64,000 nt of DNA from Gammaproteobacteria bacterium (GCA_012728415.1 JAAYFD010000009.1:62001-126000), one strand, 5' to 3'; shown: positions 29,095-39,141, numbered from the stretch's first letter. Numbers and translations are program-made. Notes: generated by a model from the letters alone, not told the origin.

Positions 29095-30567
29095 TCAGCT
29101 GCCCGCATCGTCCCTGCGATTGATGCCATATTTACGCATTTTTTCCACTAACGTGGTACGCCGGACCTGCAAGCGCTCAGCGGCACGGGCAACAACTCCG
29201 CCCACTTCGTCCAGTGCTTTTTCAATCAGGCTCTGCTCGATATTGGCCAGATGCTCACGCAGGTCGATACCTTCTTCCGGCAGCGCCTGCTCGGCCGAAA
29301 TAACCGGTGCCTGCCCCTGAATCAGCTCATTCAGTACCGCACGCTCGGACAGTTCCTCGCGCATTTCCTGCACTTCCGCGTCTTCTTCGATATAGCGGTA
29401 TTTCTTCGGCAGTTCGCTAATGCCAATGACGCCATGCGGGTGCATGATGGCCATGCGTTCGACCAGGTTGGCCAGTTCACGCACATTACCGGACCAGTCG
29501 TGCTGACACAGCGACATAATGGCTGCTGCATTAAAGCGAATCGAACCGCGCTTTTCCTTTTCCATGCGCATGACCAGCTCATTGATCAGCAACGGAATAT
29601 CTTCGGTACGCTCGCGTAGCGCCGGCATTTCAATCGGAAAAACATTGAGACGATAGTAAAGGTCTTCGCGGAACTTGCCTTCAGCAATCATGGCTTCCAG
29701 ATCCCGGTGGGTTGCTGCAATCACACGGACATCTGCCTCAATCGACTTGTTGCCACCGACCCGCTCAAACTTGCGTTCCTGCAACACCCGCAAAATCTTC
29801 ACTTGCATTGGCAGGGGCATATCGCCAATTTCATCAAGAAACAAGGTGCCACCACGTGCCAGCTCAAAGCGCCCGTCACGAGCACTGATGGCGCCAGTAA
29901 AAGCACCTTTCTCATGGCCAAACAGCTCGCTCTCCAGCAACTCCGCAGGGATTGCACCGCAATTGACTGGCACAAAGGGGCCTTCTTTGCGGTCGGAGTT
30001 ATAATGCAGGTTGCGCGCTACCACTTCCTTGCCGGTGCCAGACTCACCAAGAATCAGTACATTGGCTTCGGTTCCGGCCACCTGCTGCATCATCTGTCTT
30101 ACGGCATGCACGCTGCGGCTGTTGCCAACCAAACTGCGGAACAAGTTGGTTTCACGTCGCGTACGCCCTGAAGATGCCTCTGCGTAAACTTCGCGGTACA
30201 CCTGCGCCCGGTGCAAGCAGTCCAGCATACGGTTATAGCGCGGCGGCAATTCAAGCCGGCACAAAATGCGCTGACGCTGCTCTGCTGGCCAGCTCGCTGG
30301 CACGTTTCCAAGTCCGAGCATAACAATTGGCACACTGGCATCCCAGGCATCTACATCGCGTACGAGCTCAAGCAATGTGCCGGCATCCTCACCACCAAGA
30401 AAGACACACAGCACCTCCCGACTGGACTCCAGTGCACCAACGACGCCTTGCCAGCGAGCACTGTCAGTCAATATGGACTCTTCATCCAGGAAATCAAAAA
30501 TTGCACCGAAAGCTTTGCGCTGATCAAGATCATCACTGATCAGCAATAGTTTGGTTTCTTGTAACAT
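29095..30567 (-). CDS. fleQ: Flagellar master regulator FleQ
   Basis: Sigma-54 enhancer-binding protein and c-di-GMP-responsive master regulator of flagellar genes, also acting on exopolysaccharide genes in Pseudomonas. 490 residues: a FleQ-type receiver-like domain (about 1-120), AAA+ with Walker A GESGTGKE (about 174-181), GAFTGA sigma-54 contact loop (221-226), Walker [12 protein letters not shown], and a C-terminal Fis-type HTH ([20 protein letters not shown]). It matches Pseudomonas FleQ over its whole length. ATG 30567 gives the family N-terminus (LQETKLLLI); GTG 30576 is an alternative. Next to fliT-fliS as in Pseudomonas. Confidence 0.96.
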   Translation of the reverse strand: MLQETKLLLISDDLDQRKAFGAIFDFLDEESILTDSARWQGVVGALESSREVLCVFLGGEDAGTLLELVRDVDAWDASVPIVMLGLGNVPASWPAEQRQRILCRLELPPRYNRMLDCLHRAQVYREVYAEASSGRTRRETNLFRSLVGNSRSVHAVRQMMQQVAGTEANVLILGESGTGKEVVARNLHYNSDRKEGPFVPVNCGAIPAELLESELFGHEKGAFTGAISARDGRFELARGGTLFLDEIGDMPLPMQVKILRVLQERKFERVGGNKSIEADVRVIAATHRDLEAMIAEGKFREDLYYRLNVFPIEMPALRERTEDIPLLINELVMRMEKEKRGSIRFNAAAIMSLCQHDWSGNVRELANLVERMAIMHPHGVIGISELPKKYRYIEEDAEVQEMREELSERAVLNELIQGQAPVISAEQALPEEGIDLREHLANIEQSLIEKALDEVGGVVARAAERLQVRRTTLVEKMRKYGINRRDDAGS

Positions 30568-30636
30568 CCGGGCCACTCACCAAGTCAGCAACAGGTCAAC
30601 GGGAAACACCTCGGCGCACCCGTTACAGAGTATGCA

Positions 30637-30665
30637 AGTAAAGACAATACCACCGACAATGTCAA
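30637..30665 (-). promoter_or_regulatory. Sigma-70 promoter for fleQ
   Basis: On the minus strand: a perfect -35 TTGACA, 17 bp, then -10 TTTACT, about 70 bp upstream of the fleQ start. The best sigma-70-like promoter seen by eye in the window. Confidence 0.65.
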
Positions 30666-30751
30666 TTTAATGGCGACCATTTTATGATATTTGCTTGTTT
30701 GGCGTAACAGCCACACCGGTTAATACCTGTACCCTGCATGGCAACGGGCAT

Positions 30752-30777
30752 AAAAAAAGCGGGACCGCGCCCGCCTT
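30752..30777 (-). terminator. Terminator after fliT
   Basis: Minus strand GGCGGG-CGCGGT-CCCGC followed by seven T. It starts about 23 bases after the fliT stop and closes the flaG/fliD/fliS/fliT transcript before the fleQ promoter. Confidence 0.85.
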
Positions 30778-30799
30778 TCGTGCTTGCACAAGGCTGTCA

Positions 30800-31099
30800 T
30801 CACTCAAACAGCTGATAAACCTTGGCACTTTTTTTTGACTGCCTCAGATGCAGCAGCTCACTGGCTATCCGCTGTTGCTCCCCGTTGCACCCGGCAACCA
30901 GCTCGCGGTACAGATCCAGCAGCTCCTGCATGCGCTCACGCAGCACTTCGACAGGCGTATGCGGATCAGCCAGTGCCTGATCCACCGCCTCACGGCACTG
31001 CAAATCCAGTCCGCCGATTGCTTCCCAGTCGCCACGTTGCAATGCATCACGCAAGGCGCTTTGGGTTTGCTCAAGCTGCAGAACGATAGCATTACTCAT
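30800..31099 (-). CDS. fliT: Flagellar chaperone/regulator FliT-like
   Basis: Small helical protein in the place of the Pseudomonas fliT/fleP gene, between fliS and fleQ; expected to be a cytoplasmic chaperone for the cap protein FliD. 99 residues, almost wholly helical (LQLEQTQSALRDALQRGDW; LRERMQELLDLYRELVAGC). Called by position, size and pattern; FliT sequences are poorly conserved. ATG 31099 follows AGGGG; a longer frame from 31147 is not supported. Confidence 0.75.
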   Translation of the reverse strand: MSNAIVLQLEQTQSALRDALQRGDWEAIGGLDLQCREAVDQALADPHTPVEVLRERMQELLDLYRELVAGCNGEQQRIASELLHLRQSKKSAKVYQLFE

Positions 31100-31179
31100 G
31101 GTGCACCCCTGTGTTTTTACCCCATCCTGTGCCAAGGCGAAGTGCATTGGTCGCCCCTGCCATCAGCCACTGCCCGGCT

Positions 31180-31560
31180 TCAGGCAGCAATGGCGTCCCA
31201 GCCTTCTTTTACTTCGCGCAACAAACCGGATACTTCTTCAAGAATGGCCGGATCGTTTTTGACGTTGGCATCCATCAAGCGACGAGTCATATAGTCATAC
31301 AGGCTGTCCAGATTACCAGCAATTTCACCACCCTTTTCCAAGTCCAGGCCCTGACGCAAGCCGCCAATAATGCCAATCGCTTTGCCTATCAGCTCGCCTT
31401 TAAGGGCTGTTTGCCCACGCTCCATAGCGCCGCGCGCCTGCGCCAAACGGGTCAGGCCACCTTCCATCAGCATCTGAATCAGGCGATGTGGGTCCGCCGC
31501 AGCCGCTTGGGCCTGGGTGTTCACTGCTTGATATTGCTGCATGGCTGCAAAGGCATTCAT
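31180..31560 (-). CDS. fliS: Flagellin export chaperone FliS (copy 1)
   Basis: Cytoplasmic chaperone that binds the C-terminus of flagellin and stops early polymerisation. 126 residues. Family marks: N-terminal YQAVNTQAQAAAADPHRLIQMLMEG and the SLYDYMTRRLMDANVKNDPAIL block. Lies 79 bp before fliT. The second fliS-like gene at 31778-32164 has diverged. Confidence 0.93.
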   Translation of the reverse strand: MNAFAAMQQYQAVNTQAQAAAADPHRLIQMLMEGGLTRLAQARGAMERGQTALKGELIGKAIGIIGGLRQGLDLEKGGEIAGNLDSLYDYMTRRLMDANVKNDPAILEEVSGLLREVKEGWDAIAA

Positions 31561-31711
31561 GATATTTACTCCAGATTGTATTACCTAGTTGAATTCCTTA
31601 TCGGCCTGTCTGGAAAAAGCTTTAGCAGATAAAACCGCCCACTGTCCTGCACTTGCCCCTGCAGAAGCCACAGTCCTGGGCGCCCTGTATGGGTCATAGC
31701 TCCTGCACGCC

Positions 31712-31784
31712 CCTGTACGAGCCGCTTCAGTGGCGATCAATCTCGGCTTGCTGCCACAGTCGCGGCTAAAGCCGCTCCTACAGG
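31712..31784. repeat. REP pair (REPIN) between two fliS genes
   Basis: Left arm CGAGCCGCTTCAGTGGCGA, right arm GTCGCGGCTAAAGCCGCTCC with tails CCTGTA/TACAGG; the best-preserved copy in the window. Its right end runs into the 3' end of the second fliS gene: the TAG stop (31778-31780) is formed by the CTCCTACAGG tail of the REP. Confidence 0.85.
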
Positions 31785-32164
31785 CTGGCAGGCTCTTTGG
31801 CTGGATCAATCTCGGCCCAGGCATCACGAATCTGGACCACCAGCGACTGGATTTCTTCGAGTGTGCCCGTGGTCTTGTCAATAGCAACACTGGCCAGGCG
31901 CCGGGTCATGTAGTCGTACAGGGCATCCAGGTTCTGCGCCAACTCACCACCTGAGTCACGATCAAGACTGTCTTGCAGCAGGCCAATGATGGTCAGAGTG
32001 GTGTCTACTGCCTCACCACGGCCAGCCGGATTGTTCTCCCGCTGCGCAACAATCGCAGCGGAAGTATATTCCAGCGCACCGTCCAGCAACACTTTTACCG
32101 CCTCGTAAGGGGTCAGATCTGGTCCTTTGCTCATTGTGCTATATGCCTCTATAGGGTTCGTCAT
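31778..32164 (-). CDS. FliS-like flagellar chaperone (copy 2)
   Basis: Second FliS paralogue, 128 residues, directly after fliD (four bases apart). It keeps the helical FliS pattern (AYSTMSKGPDLTPYEAVKVLLDG; ALYDYMTRRLASVAIDKTTG) but differs from copy 1 over most of its length. Two FliS proteins also occur in several Pseudomonas flagellar clusters. With two flagellins here, one chaperone per flagellin is possible but unproven. The stop codon lies inside a REP sequence, so the C-terminal tail (EPASL) may have been altered by the repeat insertion. Confidence 0.88.
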   Translation of the reverse strand: MTNPIEAYSTMSKGPDLTPYEAVKVLLDGALEYTSAAIVAQRENNPAGRGEAVDTTLTIIGLLQDSLDRDSGGELAQNLDALYDYMTRRLASVAIDKTTGTLEEIQSLVVQIRDAWAEIDPAKEPASL

Positions 32165-32168
32165 AAAA

Positions 32169-33542
32169 TCAAATTCCGCTGTTCATGCCGGGCAGGCTCG
32201 CCAGCGATGCCGCCAGGCTTGAGCTGGTTTGCCCCAGCTGCCCCACCAGCGCATCCATGGTATTGAACTGTTTAAAAAGCCGTGCCTCAATCTGAGCTGT
32301 ACGCATGGCCAGTTTTTCTTGCTGCTTGGTGATATCAGAACGCTGCGCCTCAATGCTCTTCTGGCGTACACCAATAATGCCGTCCTTGCCGGCAAAGGCA
32401 CTGACGCGTCCTTCCAGGCGCGTCATCAGTCCTCCTTCACCGGTCAGAAAATTGCCTACCTGATCAAAATTGGTGTCAAGTGCAGCATCCAGCTTTTTGT
32501 CGTCAATTTTCAGCTTGCCGTCCCTGTCCAGGCTAATCCCCAAGTCGGCCAGCGCACGCAAGTCACCGCTCCTCCCTACGGGGTTGCTCAGCTCGGCACG
32601 CACTCCATTAACCAGGTTGCGCACTGTGGCATCGCCAACCAGACCACCAGTAACAGGTGCCTTGTCTTCGCCCACCCGGGTGACGCGAGTCAAGTCCTTG
32701 GCGGTACCCATCAGCTCATTGTAAGCATCAACAAACTTCTTCAGCTGACCTTTAACGCCGGCTTTGTCTTCGCCTACAGTTACACTGACAGGTTTGTTTT
32801 CTTCAGTTTTGGCCTTGATGGTGAATTCCACACCCGGGATCACATCCTTGACCGTGTTGGTGGCACTTTCCAGCTGCAAGCCGTCCACACTGAAGTTGGC
32901 GTTTTGCGCTGCCTGCAAGATTTGCAAGTCGGCACCAAAGTCAACATCACCCAGCGAACCGCTGAGCTGAATGTCCTTGTCTTTGCCGGTTTCTTTCGAC
33001 GTCAGCACCAGCTGTGACGTACCGTTAGCCGGGTTATTGACGATATTGGCGCTGACGCCCTTGTCCTTGAGCTGCTCGTTGAGCGCATCACGAATCTCGG
33101 TCAGGGACGCACCTGCGGCAATCTCGACATTCACCGGCTTGTCATCGTCGGCACCAATACCAATGGCCAGGGTGCCGCCTTCGGTAACGGTGTAGTCTTT
33201 GTTCAGGGGCGCAGTCGCGATCTGGCTGCTAGTGGCCAACTGGCTCACCTCAACCGAGTACTTGCCAGCCAGAGCAGTCTTTTCAGCAGACACACCCAGC
33301 ATATCGCTCGCAGAAGACGATGCTTTCAGGTTGTCGTACAAGGATGCCTTGTTCAGGCCTTTCAGTGCAGTCTGAAAGGTATCTAGCGCCCCCTGCAACT
33401 TGCCCAAGGCAGAGAACTTGGACTCTGCCGCTTTATCCAGTCGCGACAGTTGCGCAGCCTTGGGGGCCGTTTCAGCTTTCACCAAGGCGCCAACCATGCT
33501 GTTGATGTCCATCCCGGACCCAATACCGGTAATGCCTGCCAT
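32169..33542 (-). CDS. fliD: Flagellar filament cap protein FliD
   Basis: Secreted cap at the filament tip, needed for flagellin polymerisation and in Pseudomonas also an adhesin. 457 residues. N-terminal MAGITGIGSGMDINSMVGAL and C-terminal coiled helix with QKSIEAQRSDITKQQEKLAM and FKQFNTMDALVGQL are family typical. ATG 33542 follows a strong GGAGG. Same strand as flaG and fliC1 upstream. Confidence 0.95.
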   Translation of the reverse strand: MAGITGIGSGMDINSMVGALVKAETAPKAAQLSRLDKAAESKFSALGKLQGALDTFQTALKGLNKASLYDNLKASSSASDMLGVSAEKTALAGKYSVEVSQLATSSQIATAPLNKDYTVTEGGTLAIGIGADDDKPVNVEIAAGASLTEIRDALNEQLKDKGVSANIVNNPANGTSQLVLTSKETGKDKDIQLSGSLGDVDFGADLQILQAAQNANFSVDGLQLESATNTVKDVIPGVEFTIKAKTEENKPVSVTVGEDKAGVKGQLKKFVDAYNELMGTAKDLTRVTRVGEDKAPVTGGLVGDATVRNLVNGVRAELSNPVGRSGDLRALADLGISLDRDGKLKIDDKKLDAALDTNFDQVGNFLTGEGGLMTRLEGRVSAFAGKDGIIGVRQKSIEAQRSDITKQQEKLAMRTAQIEARLFKQFNTMDALVGQLGQTSSSLAASLASLPGMNSGI

Positions 33543-33640
33543 GTTAACCACCTCCGCCAGCATTCTGGCGTTTTGTACATTGTATGCAGCTCAGCATGAG
33601 CCGCAACGAAAACTTCTGATACCAGTTTACTACATTGCCG

Positions 33641-34018
33641 TCAGGCTTGAGCCTCAAACAACAGACTGCGCATCTCATCCAGTCTTTCGGCCAGACGCAG
33701 CGCATCTTCAGTCGGCATCTGACGAATGACATCACCAGATAATGCATCCGTGACTTTGATCACGGTAAAACCGGTGGAGTCATCAATCGAAAAATTCAGG
33801 TTGCGCTGCATCACCTTGGTGGCTTGCTGTATATCTTCGACCAGCGCTTCCAGCTGTTCCTTGTTTTGCTCCAGCGCTCCTTTTTCGAAGACAGACTCGT
33901 ATTTAGCCGCTTCTGTTCCGGCCTTGCCAGAGCCCAGCGGACGAAACTCGACCGGCTGCTCTGCCGCCTGGCGCGTAGTTGCGGGGGGCATGCCACCGCT
34001 GATTGCATTGATGTCCAT
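33641..34018 (-). CDS. flaG: FlaG family protein
   Basis: 125 residues, FlaG family, which affects filament length in several bacteria. The conserved C-terminal domain LNFSIDDSTGFTVIKVTDAL and VIRQMPTEDALRLAERL is present. ATG 34018 follows GGAGGTGAC. Between fliC1 and fliD, as in Pseudomonas. Confidence 0.93.
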   Translation of the reverse strand: MDINAISGGMPPATTRQAAEQPVEFRPLGSGKAGTEAAKYESVFEKGALEQNKEQLEALVEDIQQATKVMQRNLNFSIDDSTGFTVIKVTDALSGDVIRQMPTEDALRLAERLDEMRSLLFEAQA

Positions 34019-34102
34019 GGGTCACCTCCGGGTTGAAATCCACGGCGAGAAGGCGTCCAGCCACCCCGCCATCCCATGCAACACCGGCTGCCCGTCAACC
34101 GC

Positions 34103-35302
34103 TTACTGGAGCAGACTGAGTACCGCCTGTGGCAGCTGATTCGCCTGTGCCAGGATGGCCGTACCCGCTTGTTGCATGATTTGGTTCTTACTCAGTGTAG
34201 CTGTTTCGGCCGCAAAGTCAGTATCTTGAATCCTTCCTCGTGCTGCGGAGACATTTTCCTGAATATTCTGTAGGTTTGCGATGGTGTTCTCAAACCGGTT
34301 CTGGATTGCACCGAGGTCGGCACGCTGCGCGTCAATTTTTTGAATTGCGGCATCAATAGCAATCAAAGCCTTTTGAGAGCCTTCCACATCACTTACATCA
34401 ACGTCCTGAATTGTAGTATTAACTGACGCCCCAGTCGCTGCCGTAGGTGTTGTTGCTCCTAGTCCGACAAAGACATTATCATCATTGACATCAGCCACAC
34501 TGCTAGCCAGTCCTTTAACAGATACCACTTCAAGGCTTCCATCAGCAGGATCATTAACAAAAGCAGTTATTCCAATGTTGGCATCATTAATTAACGTAGC
34601 CAATTTTGCATCTACTTGTGCTCGAGTTTCTCCCACCGCAACATCTACTTCATAAGTGCGCGGCTCTGACCAGCCTGCAGCATTTACAGTGATCTCAATT
34701 GTCCCACTTGTTGTAACCACCCCACTTGCATCAAAATTACCTGATGCAAAGCCAGCATCCTCTACTGTTACTGCACCGCTAGTGTACTCGGCCTTCATCG
34801 CCTTGGTACTCATTTCATCCAGCGTCACCGAAATCGTTTCGTTAGCTGCAGCACCGACCTGGAATGTAGTTGTGCCAAATGAGCCATCCAGCAACTTTTT
34901 ACCACCAAAGCTGGTGGTATTGGCGATACGATCCAGTTCTTTTTTCAGTTCACTCACTTCCTGGTTCAGCGCTTTACGCTCTTCACCACTGTTGGAACCG
35001 TTGGCTGATTGCAGGGCCAGATCACGCATACGTTGCAAAATGGTGGTGGACTGCTCCAGCGCACCCTCGGCAGTTTGCGCCATGGAAATGCCGTCGTTGG
35101 AGTTTTTAACCGCCACGCCCATGCCATTGATCTGGCTGGTCAGGCGGTTGGCGATTTGCAGGCCGGCGGCGTCGTCCTTGGCGCTGTTAATGCGCGAACC
35201 GGTGGACAAGCGCTGCAAGGATGTACCCAAGGCGTTGGATGAATTGTTCAGGTTGCGCTGTGTATTGAGCGACGCAACGTTGGTATTAACTGAAAGTGCC
35301 AT
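34103..35302 (-). CDS. fliC: Flagellin FliC, copy 1
   Basis: Filament subunit, 399 residues. The conserved N-terminal D0/D1 (about residues 1-165) and C-terminal D1/D0 (about 305-399; [20 protein letters not shown] to [10 protein letters not shown]) are nearly identical to copy 2, while the middle (about 170-300) differs completely. The middle region carries many Ser/Thr, the usual sites for O-glycosylation. The start follows GGAGG. No clean sigma-28 promoter was found upstream; see the gap entry. Directly downstream of the glycosyltransferase gene. Confidence 0.95.
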   Translation of the reverse strand: MALSVNTNVASLNTQRNLNNSSNALGTSLQRLSTGSRINSAKDDAAGLQIANRLTSQINGMGVAVKNSNDGISMAQTAEGALEQSTTILQRMRDLALQSANGSNSGEERKALNQEVSELKKELDRIANTTSFGGKKLLDGSFGTTTFQVGAAANETISVTLDEMSTKAMKAEYTSGAVTVEDAGFASGNFDASGVVTTSGTIEITVNAAGWSEPRTYEVDVAVGETRAQVDAKLATLINDANIGITAFVNDPADGSLEVVSVKGLASSVADVNDDNVFVGLGATTPTAATGASVNTTIQDVDVSDVEGSQKALIAIDAAIQKIDAQRADLGAIQNRFENTIANLQNIQENVSAARGRIQDTDFAAETATLSKNQIMQQAGTAILAQANQLPQAVLSLLQ

Positions 35303-35766
35303 GTTATGTGCCTCCAGGGCTGATCGTTGAATAACCAGACGTGCAGCGGGCTTGTGCCAGCGGCAAGCTCCCGGTTACTCAGCTTTCGTCTTGGTTGTCA
35401 TCTGCGTCAGAAAACCACCGTAAAGATGGAACGCCCGGCTCACTGTCGAAGCCTTGACGAATAAATCCGACGCACAGACAATCAAGCAGGTATCATGCCA
35501 ACTTTCTTAACAACAGATTTTCCAGGGCAAAATTATCGGTCCATAAAACCCTTTAAACCCTGGAGCGCAGGAAAGCCCGTAGCTACAAGCAGTGATGCTG
35601 GCCATACAACGAAAACTCATGGGACAGCAAGTGTCCACTCGCTGCTGTATGAGGCTGATCATTAAAAGCAGAACAATCCTCGAACCAACCAAGAGCTGTC
35701 CTGCAAGCGGGCTACCTTGTCCCGCCCCAATTAGGGCCAAAACCTGCACCACGCACTGGCAGACTG
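35303..35766. other. Gap upstream of fliC1 with weak sigma-28-like sites
   Basis: 464 bp. On the minus strand a perfect CCGATAA -10 element (complement at 35533-35540) has TAAA upstream, but only 11 bp apart (35541-35551) instead of 15. A second weak candidate is TCAAG-N13-GCCGGGC at about 35434-35456. fliC1 must be promoted from here or by read-through from the glycosyltransferase gene. No gene seen. Confidence 0.4.
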
Positions 35767-38700
35767 TTACCGCCCCAGCCAGGCATCACGCCAGCGAACC
35801 AGATGCTCACCCTGCAACATCCAGTCCGCTTTAACTCGGGTCTGCAGCTCATCCGCCATCTTCGCCGTAGCGTCCAGATCATTAATATGCATACGGATGG
35901 CATCTACCCAGTCCTTATAGCGGTTTTTCACCAGAGTGACCGGCAGCCCTGCTTGCTGACCATCCTGATATGGGCGGATATCAGTACAAATGATTGGGAT
36001 ACCGCACGCGCCGTACTCCAGCTGGCGCAGATTACTCTTGCACTCGTTAAACAGATTATGCTCCAGCGGAGCCAGCCCCAAGTCCAGATTCAGTGAAGCC
36101 AGCTTGGCCGGATACTGCTCAATCGGCACGCCACCATGAAATTCATGCACATAAGGCTTGAGCGCATCAGGACACATGCCAAAGAACACCCACTCCACCT
36201 CATCCGCCAGATCACGCACCACGTCTGCGATCAACTCTAGGTCGCCGGTATGGCTTGAGCCGCCCGCCCAGCCAACACGTGGTTTCTTGCCCTGACGGCG
36301 CTCTGTTTGCAAACCGCCCCACCAGCTCAGTGGCAAACGGTTTTCCCGCACCACAATCTCGCCATGCAGCCCGGAAAAGGCTTCTGCGAGTGCATGCGTA
36401 GAAACAACAAAACGGTCAACAAAACTCAAGCCTCTGCGCAATGACCTGAGAATATCCTTCGGCATATCCTTGCGGTGTACGCTTTTCAGCGGCAGATTAG
36501 GCAGATAGTCGTCAAGCTCATAAACCTTGACCGCACGAGAAAACTTTTGCATACGCTGCATCGCTTCCAGCCGAGCATCACCAATCTGGCGCTGCAACAC
36601 AATGCAGTCTGGGTTGTAACGCTCTAGGTCGGTCACATGCATCAAGCCGGTCGAAATAGCACCGTCCAGCAACCCCTCACCTTTCATCGCCAAAAATGGC
36701 TGCATAACCCGATAGTGGCCACACCCTGCCAAGTCTGCGGGATGCACCAAAGCCACCGGAGCTGGGCGAATACCGTCCAGTGGACGCCAGGAAATCTGGC
36801 TGTCTGCCAGCTTGAAACCACCCGGCATGGAAAGGGAAAAGTTCGGGTTATAGGCAGGGTCACGCGCTAATTGCGGCAACCATTTTTCATACATTACATC
36901 CTGCTGCTCAGCCGTTGGTAGCGCAGTTTGCTCCTTATCCAGCATGAGCTGTGCATGTGGAGTCCAAACCACCAAAAACCCGGCCTCACGAGCACGCAGG
37001 CAGAGATCCGTAGACAAATATTCGTCAACCAGCTCGCCATCTGCAAAACCATCTACCTGCACAAACAGCTCGCGAAGCACCATCATGCAATCGCCACCAA
37101 CGGCGCTGAGATTCTGATCAACCTGCAGGCGTTGCATATATCCGGCCGCATCCATGGGGTCGCCAACAAAAGGAGCACCTACCGGCCCTTCCAGCCCCAG
37201 AATATAACCGGCATGGGCAATTTCACCGCCAGGCGTCAACAGCTTAGCCCCGACAACACCCACCTCGCCCCGCTGGGCATGGTTAAGCATTTCATCCAGC
37301 CAGTGTTCACTGACAACACTGGTAGTGGGCGACAAAAACAACAAATAATCACCAATGGCCTGCGCCTGTACCTCGTTATATTGCCGAGAAAGAGTTTTTT
37401 CTTTACTGGCAAACACACGCAGTTTGGGTTCTTGCATAGCGGCCAGCCCCGCCAACCACTCTTTGACTTCTACACCTGAGTTAGGCTGTTCAATAAACAG
37501 GATTTCAAAATTCTGGTAACTGGTATTGCCCAGCAGACCCTCGACGCAGCGTTGCAAAGCTGACAAGTTATTACCCGCAGCCAACACCACAGATACAACC
37601 GGTTGCCCAGGGTGGTTGTAACGAATTTGATAACGTCCAGGGTTAGGAGCATGTAGCTCGGCATTAGCGTAGCCACGCTCGGCCAGGTGGCTCAAAATCG
37701 CCTTGCGCTCATCTTCGACGTTAGCCAGCACTGGCGAAGGCGTAATTACTAGCGGCTCAGGAATATGGCCAATGCATTCCAGCCCACCTTTATTGATTAG
37801 GCGCAAAATAGCATCCAACTCAAAAGCATCCGGCAAATCAGGGTTGAAGCCACCAATATCCAGCAGAGCCTTGCGGTTAAATAACCAATGACGAGACATG
37901 CCAGCCGGAAAACTGAGCAGATAATCAAGATTGCCAGATGGGCGGAAAGCCGCGCCCAAACCTCCATCTTCCATTCTATATAGCTCATCAAAGCTAATAG
38001 CTGCCAAGCCAGTCTCATCCAAACGCTCTATTTGCGCCATCAGAATACCAGAGTCATTTAATCGATCTCCAGGCTTAACGAAACAAACCCACTGCTCTTC
38101 CAAAGAATTCAGCAGTATTTTGAACTCACTTCCGCTAATAGAACCACTATTCAAAATCTCATAAGAACAAGATACCTCATCACCTATAAACGCCGATTTC
38201 AAATCGCTTTCGATATTTTCAATATCGTCTTTATCCACACATAAAAACTTACAAGAAAATCCTCCCCTACCTTCAGAAATCTTCTCCTGAAGGAAAGCCT
38301 TCTCGTTATCACTAATCTTTCGTGCAGACAACCAATCAATTATTTGATCTTGCGGCTTGGAGAACGAAATAGTTTCTTCGTTTCCTGGTATCAATAATTT
38401 AAACTCTTCAAACCCAACAAGACCAAGCTGATCTTTTCTATTTGCCTCAAGAACAGAGTACTCATAAAATTCATTTTTAGTCGCCGGAGGCGAAACCAGC
38501 TCTAAGCTTTTGGAAATAACACCAACACCCCAGTCAGTGTCGATGGTGCAAGCAGAGATCCCCCCCTGATATCTCGCTTTTAAAAAAGCCTTCCAAGTCG
38601 TACCATTCCAAGCGCCGAAAGCAGGAGATGAATGGTAGTTGTAATTTTCCCTGGCAGCCCAATACACGGGAGGATTACAGTCATGTAGCACAAGAAAACC

Positions 38701-39141
38701 ATCATCCTTTAAAAAATCCAACGCATTTTTGATATCTCTATCCACCTGCTCGGCCAAGTGCAGTCCATCAATAAATATTACGTCGAACTCAATATCGCTC
38801 GATATTGATAACCGTCCTTCTCTCAAGAGCTCAAAAAAACTGTCGCTTGTCAACTTAAAATCAACCGGATTTTCTTCAAACTCAACACCTGGATCAACCG
38901 AATATTTACAGCTAGCAACAATTTTATCAAAACAGTCAGCTGGATTTCTTACGCCTATTTCTAAATAACTGCAGTTTCGATTAAGACTGGCTAGCAAATA
39001 ATTTATAATATCGTATCTTTTAGGGCTCTTTTTCATTTCATGAGATATTTCTTGCCCTGCACGTCTATAGTGCTCCAAGTCATGTATCAAAAACTGTTTT
39101 ATTGCATCAATCAGCTCAAAATTTTCTAAATTCTCTTTCAT
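35767..39141 (-). CDS. Flagellin glycosyltransferase with fused methyltransferase (Fgt-like)
   Basis: 1124 residues. Order: class I SAM methyltransferase (about 55-160; YLEIGVRNPADC, FDVIFIDGLHLAEQ, LHDCNP); a degenerate GT2-like unit (about 290-480; WVCFVKPGDRL, ALLDIGGFNPDLPDAFELD); a fuller GT2 (about 512-760; VVSVVLAAGNN, YLLFLSPTTS, SAVGGDCMMVLRELF); and a C-terminal GT-B type transferase (about 780-1124; PADLAGCGHYRVMQPF, RVGWAGGSSHTGDL, CKSNLRQLEYGACGIPIICT). Large multi-GT proteins at this place next to fliC (Fgt1/FgtA in Pseudomonas) glycosylate flagellin. Here it lies between two flagellin genes and beside the rhamnose operon. ATG 39141 is used (TTG 39156 possible); no clear ribosome site. 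About the first 360 codons are very AT-rich, unlike the rest. Confidence 0.85.
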   Translation of the reverse strand: MKENLENFELIDAIKQFLIHDLEHYRRAGQEISHEMKKSPKRYDIINYLLASLNRNCSYLEIGVRNPADCFDKIVASCKYSVDPGVEFEENPVDFKLTSDSFFELLREGRLSISSDIEFDVIFIDGLHLAEQVDRDIKNALDFLKDDGFLVLHDCNPPVYWAARENYNYHSSPAFGAWNGTTWKAFLKARYQGGISACTIDTDWGVGVISKSLELVSPPATKNEFYEYSVLEANRKDQLGLVGFEEFKLLIPGNEETISFSKPQDQIIDWLSARKISDNEKAFLQEKISEGRGGFSCKFLCVDKDDIENIESDLKSAFIGDEVSCSYEILNSGSISGSEFKILLNSLEEQWVCFVKPGDRLNDSGILMAQIERLDETGLAAISFDELYRMEDGGLGAAFRPSGNLDYLLSFPAGMSRHWLFNRKALLDIGGFNPDLPDAFELDAILRLINKGGLECIGHIPEPLVITPSPVLANVEDERKAILSHLAERGYANAELHAPNPGRYQIRYNHPGQPVVSVVLAAGNNLSALQRCVEGLLGNTSYQNFEILFIEQPNSGVEVKEWLAGLAAMQEPKLRVFASKEKTLSRQYNEVQAQAIGDYLLFLSPTTSVVSEHWLDEMLNHAQRGEVGVVGAKLLTPGGEIAHAGYILGLEGPVGAPFVGDPMDAAGYMQRLQVDQNLSAVGGDCMMVLRELFVQVDGFADGELVDEYLSTDLCLRAREAGFLVVWTPHAQLMLDKEQTALPTAEQQDVMYEKWLPQLARDPAYNPNFSLSMPGGFKLADSQISWRPLDGIRPAPVALVHPADLAGCGHYRVMQPFLAMKGEGLLDGAISTGLMHVTDLERYNPDCIVLQRQIGDARLEAMQRMQKFSRAVKVYELDDYLPNLPLKSVHRKDMPKDILRSLRRGLSFVDRFVVSTHALAEAFSGLHGEIVVRENRLPLSWWGGLQTERRQGKKPRVGWAGGSSHTGDLELIADVVRDLADEVEWVFFGMCPDALKPYVHEFHGGVPIEQYPAKLASLNLDLGLAPLEHNLFNECKSNLRQLEYGACGIPIICTDIRPYQDGQQAGLPVTLVKNRYKDWVDAIRMHINDLDATAKMADELQTRVKADWMLQGEHLVRWRDAWLGR

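Noticed and set aside
35533-35555. Sigma-28 promoter for fliC1
   Set aside because: The -10 CCGATAA is perfect, but the TAAA element is 11 bp away rather than 15, so I do not list it as a promoter, only as a weak site in the gap.
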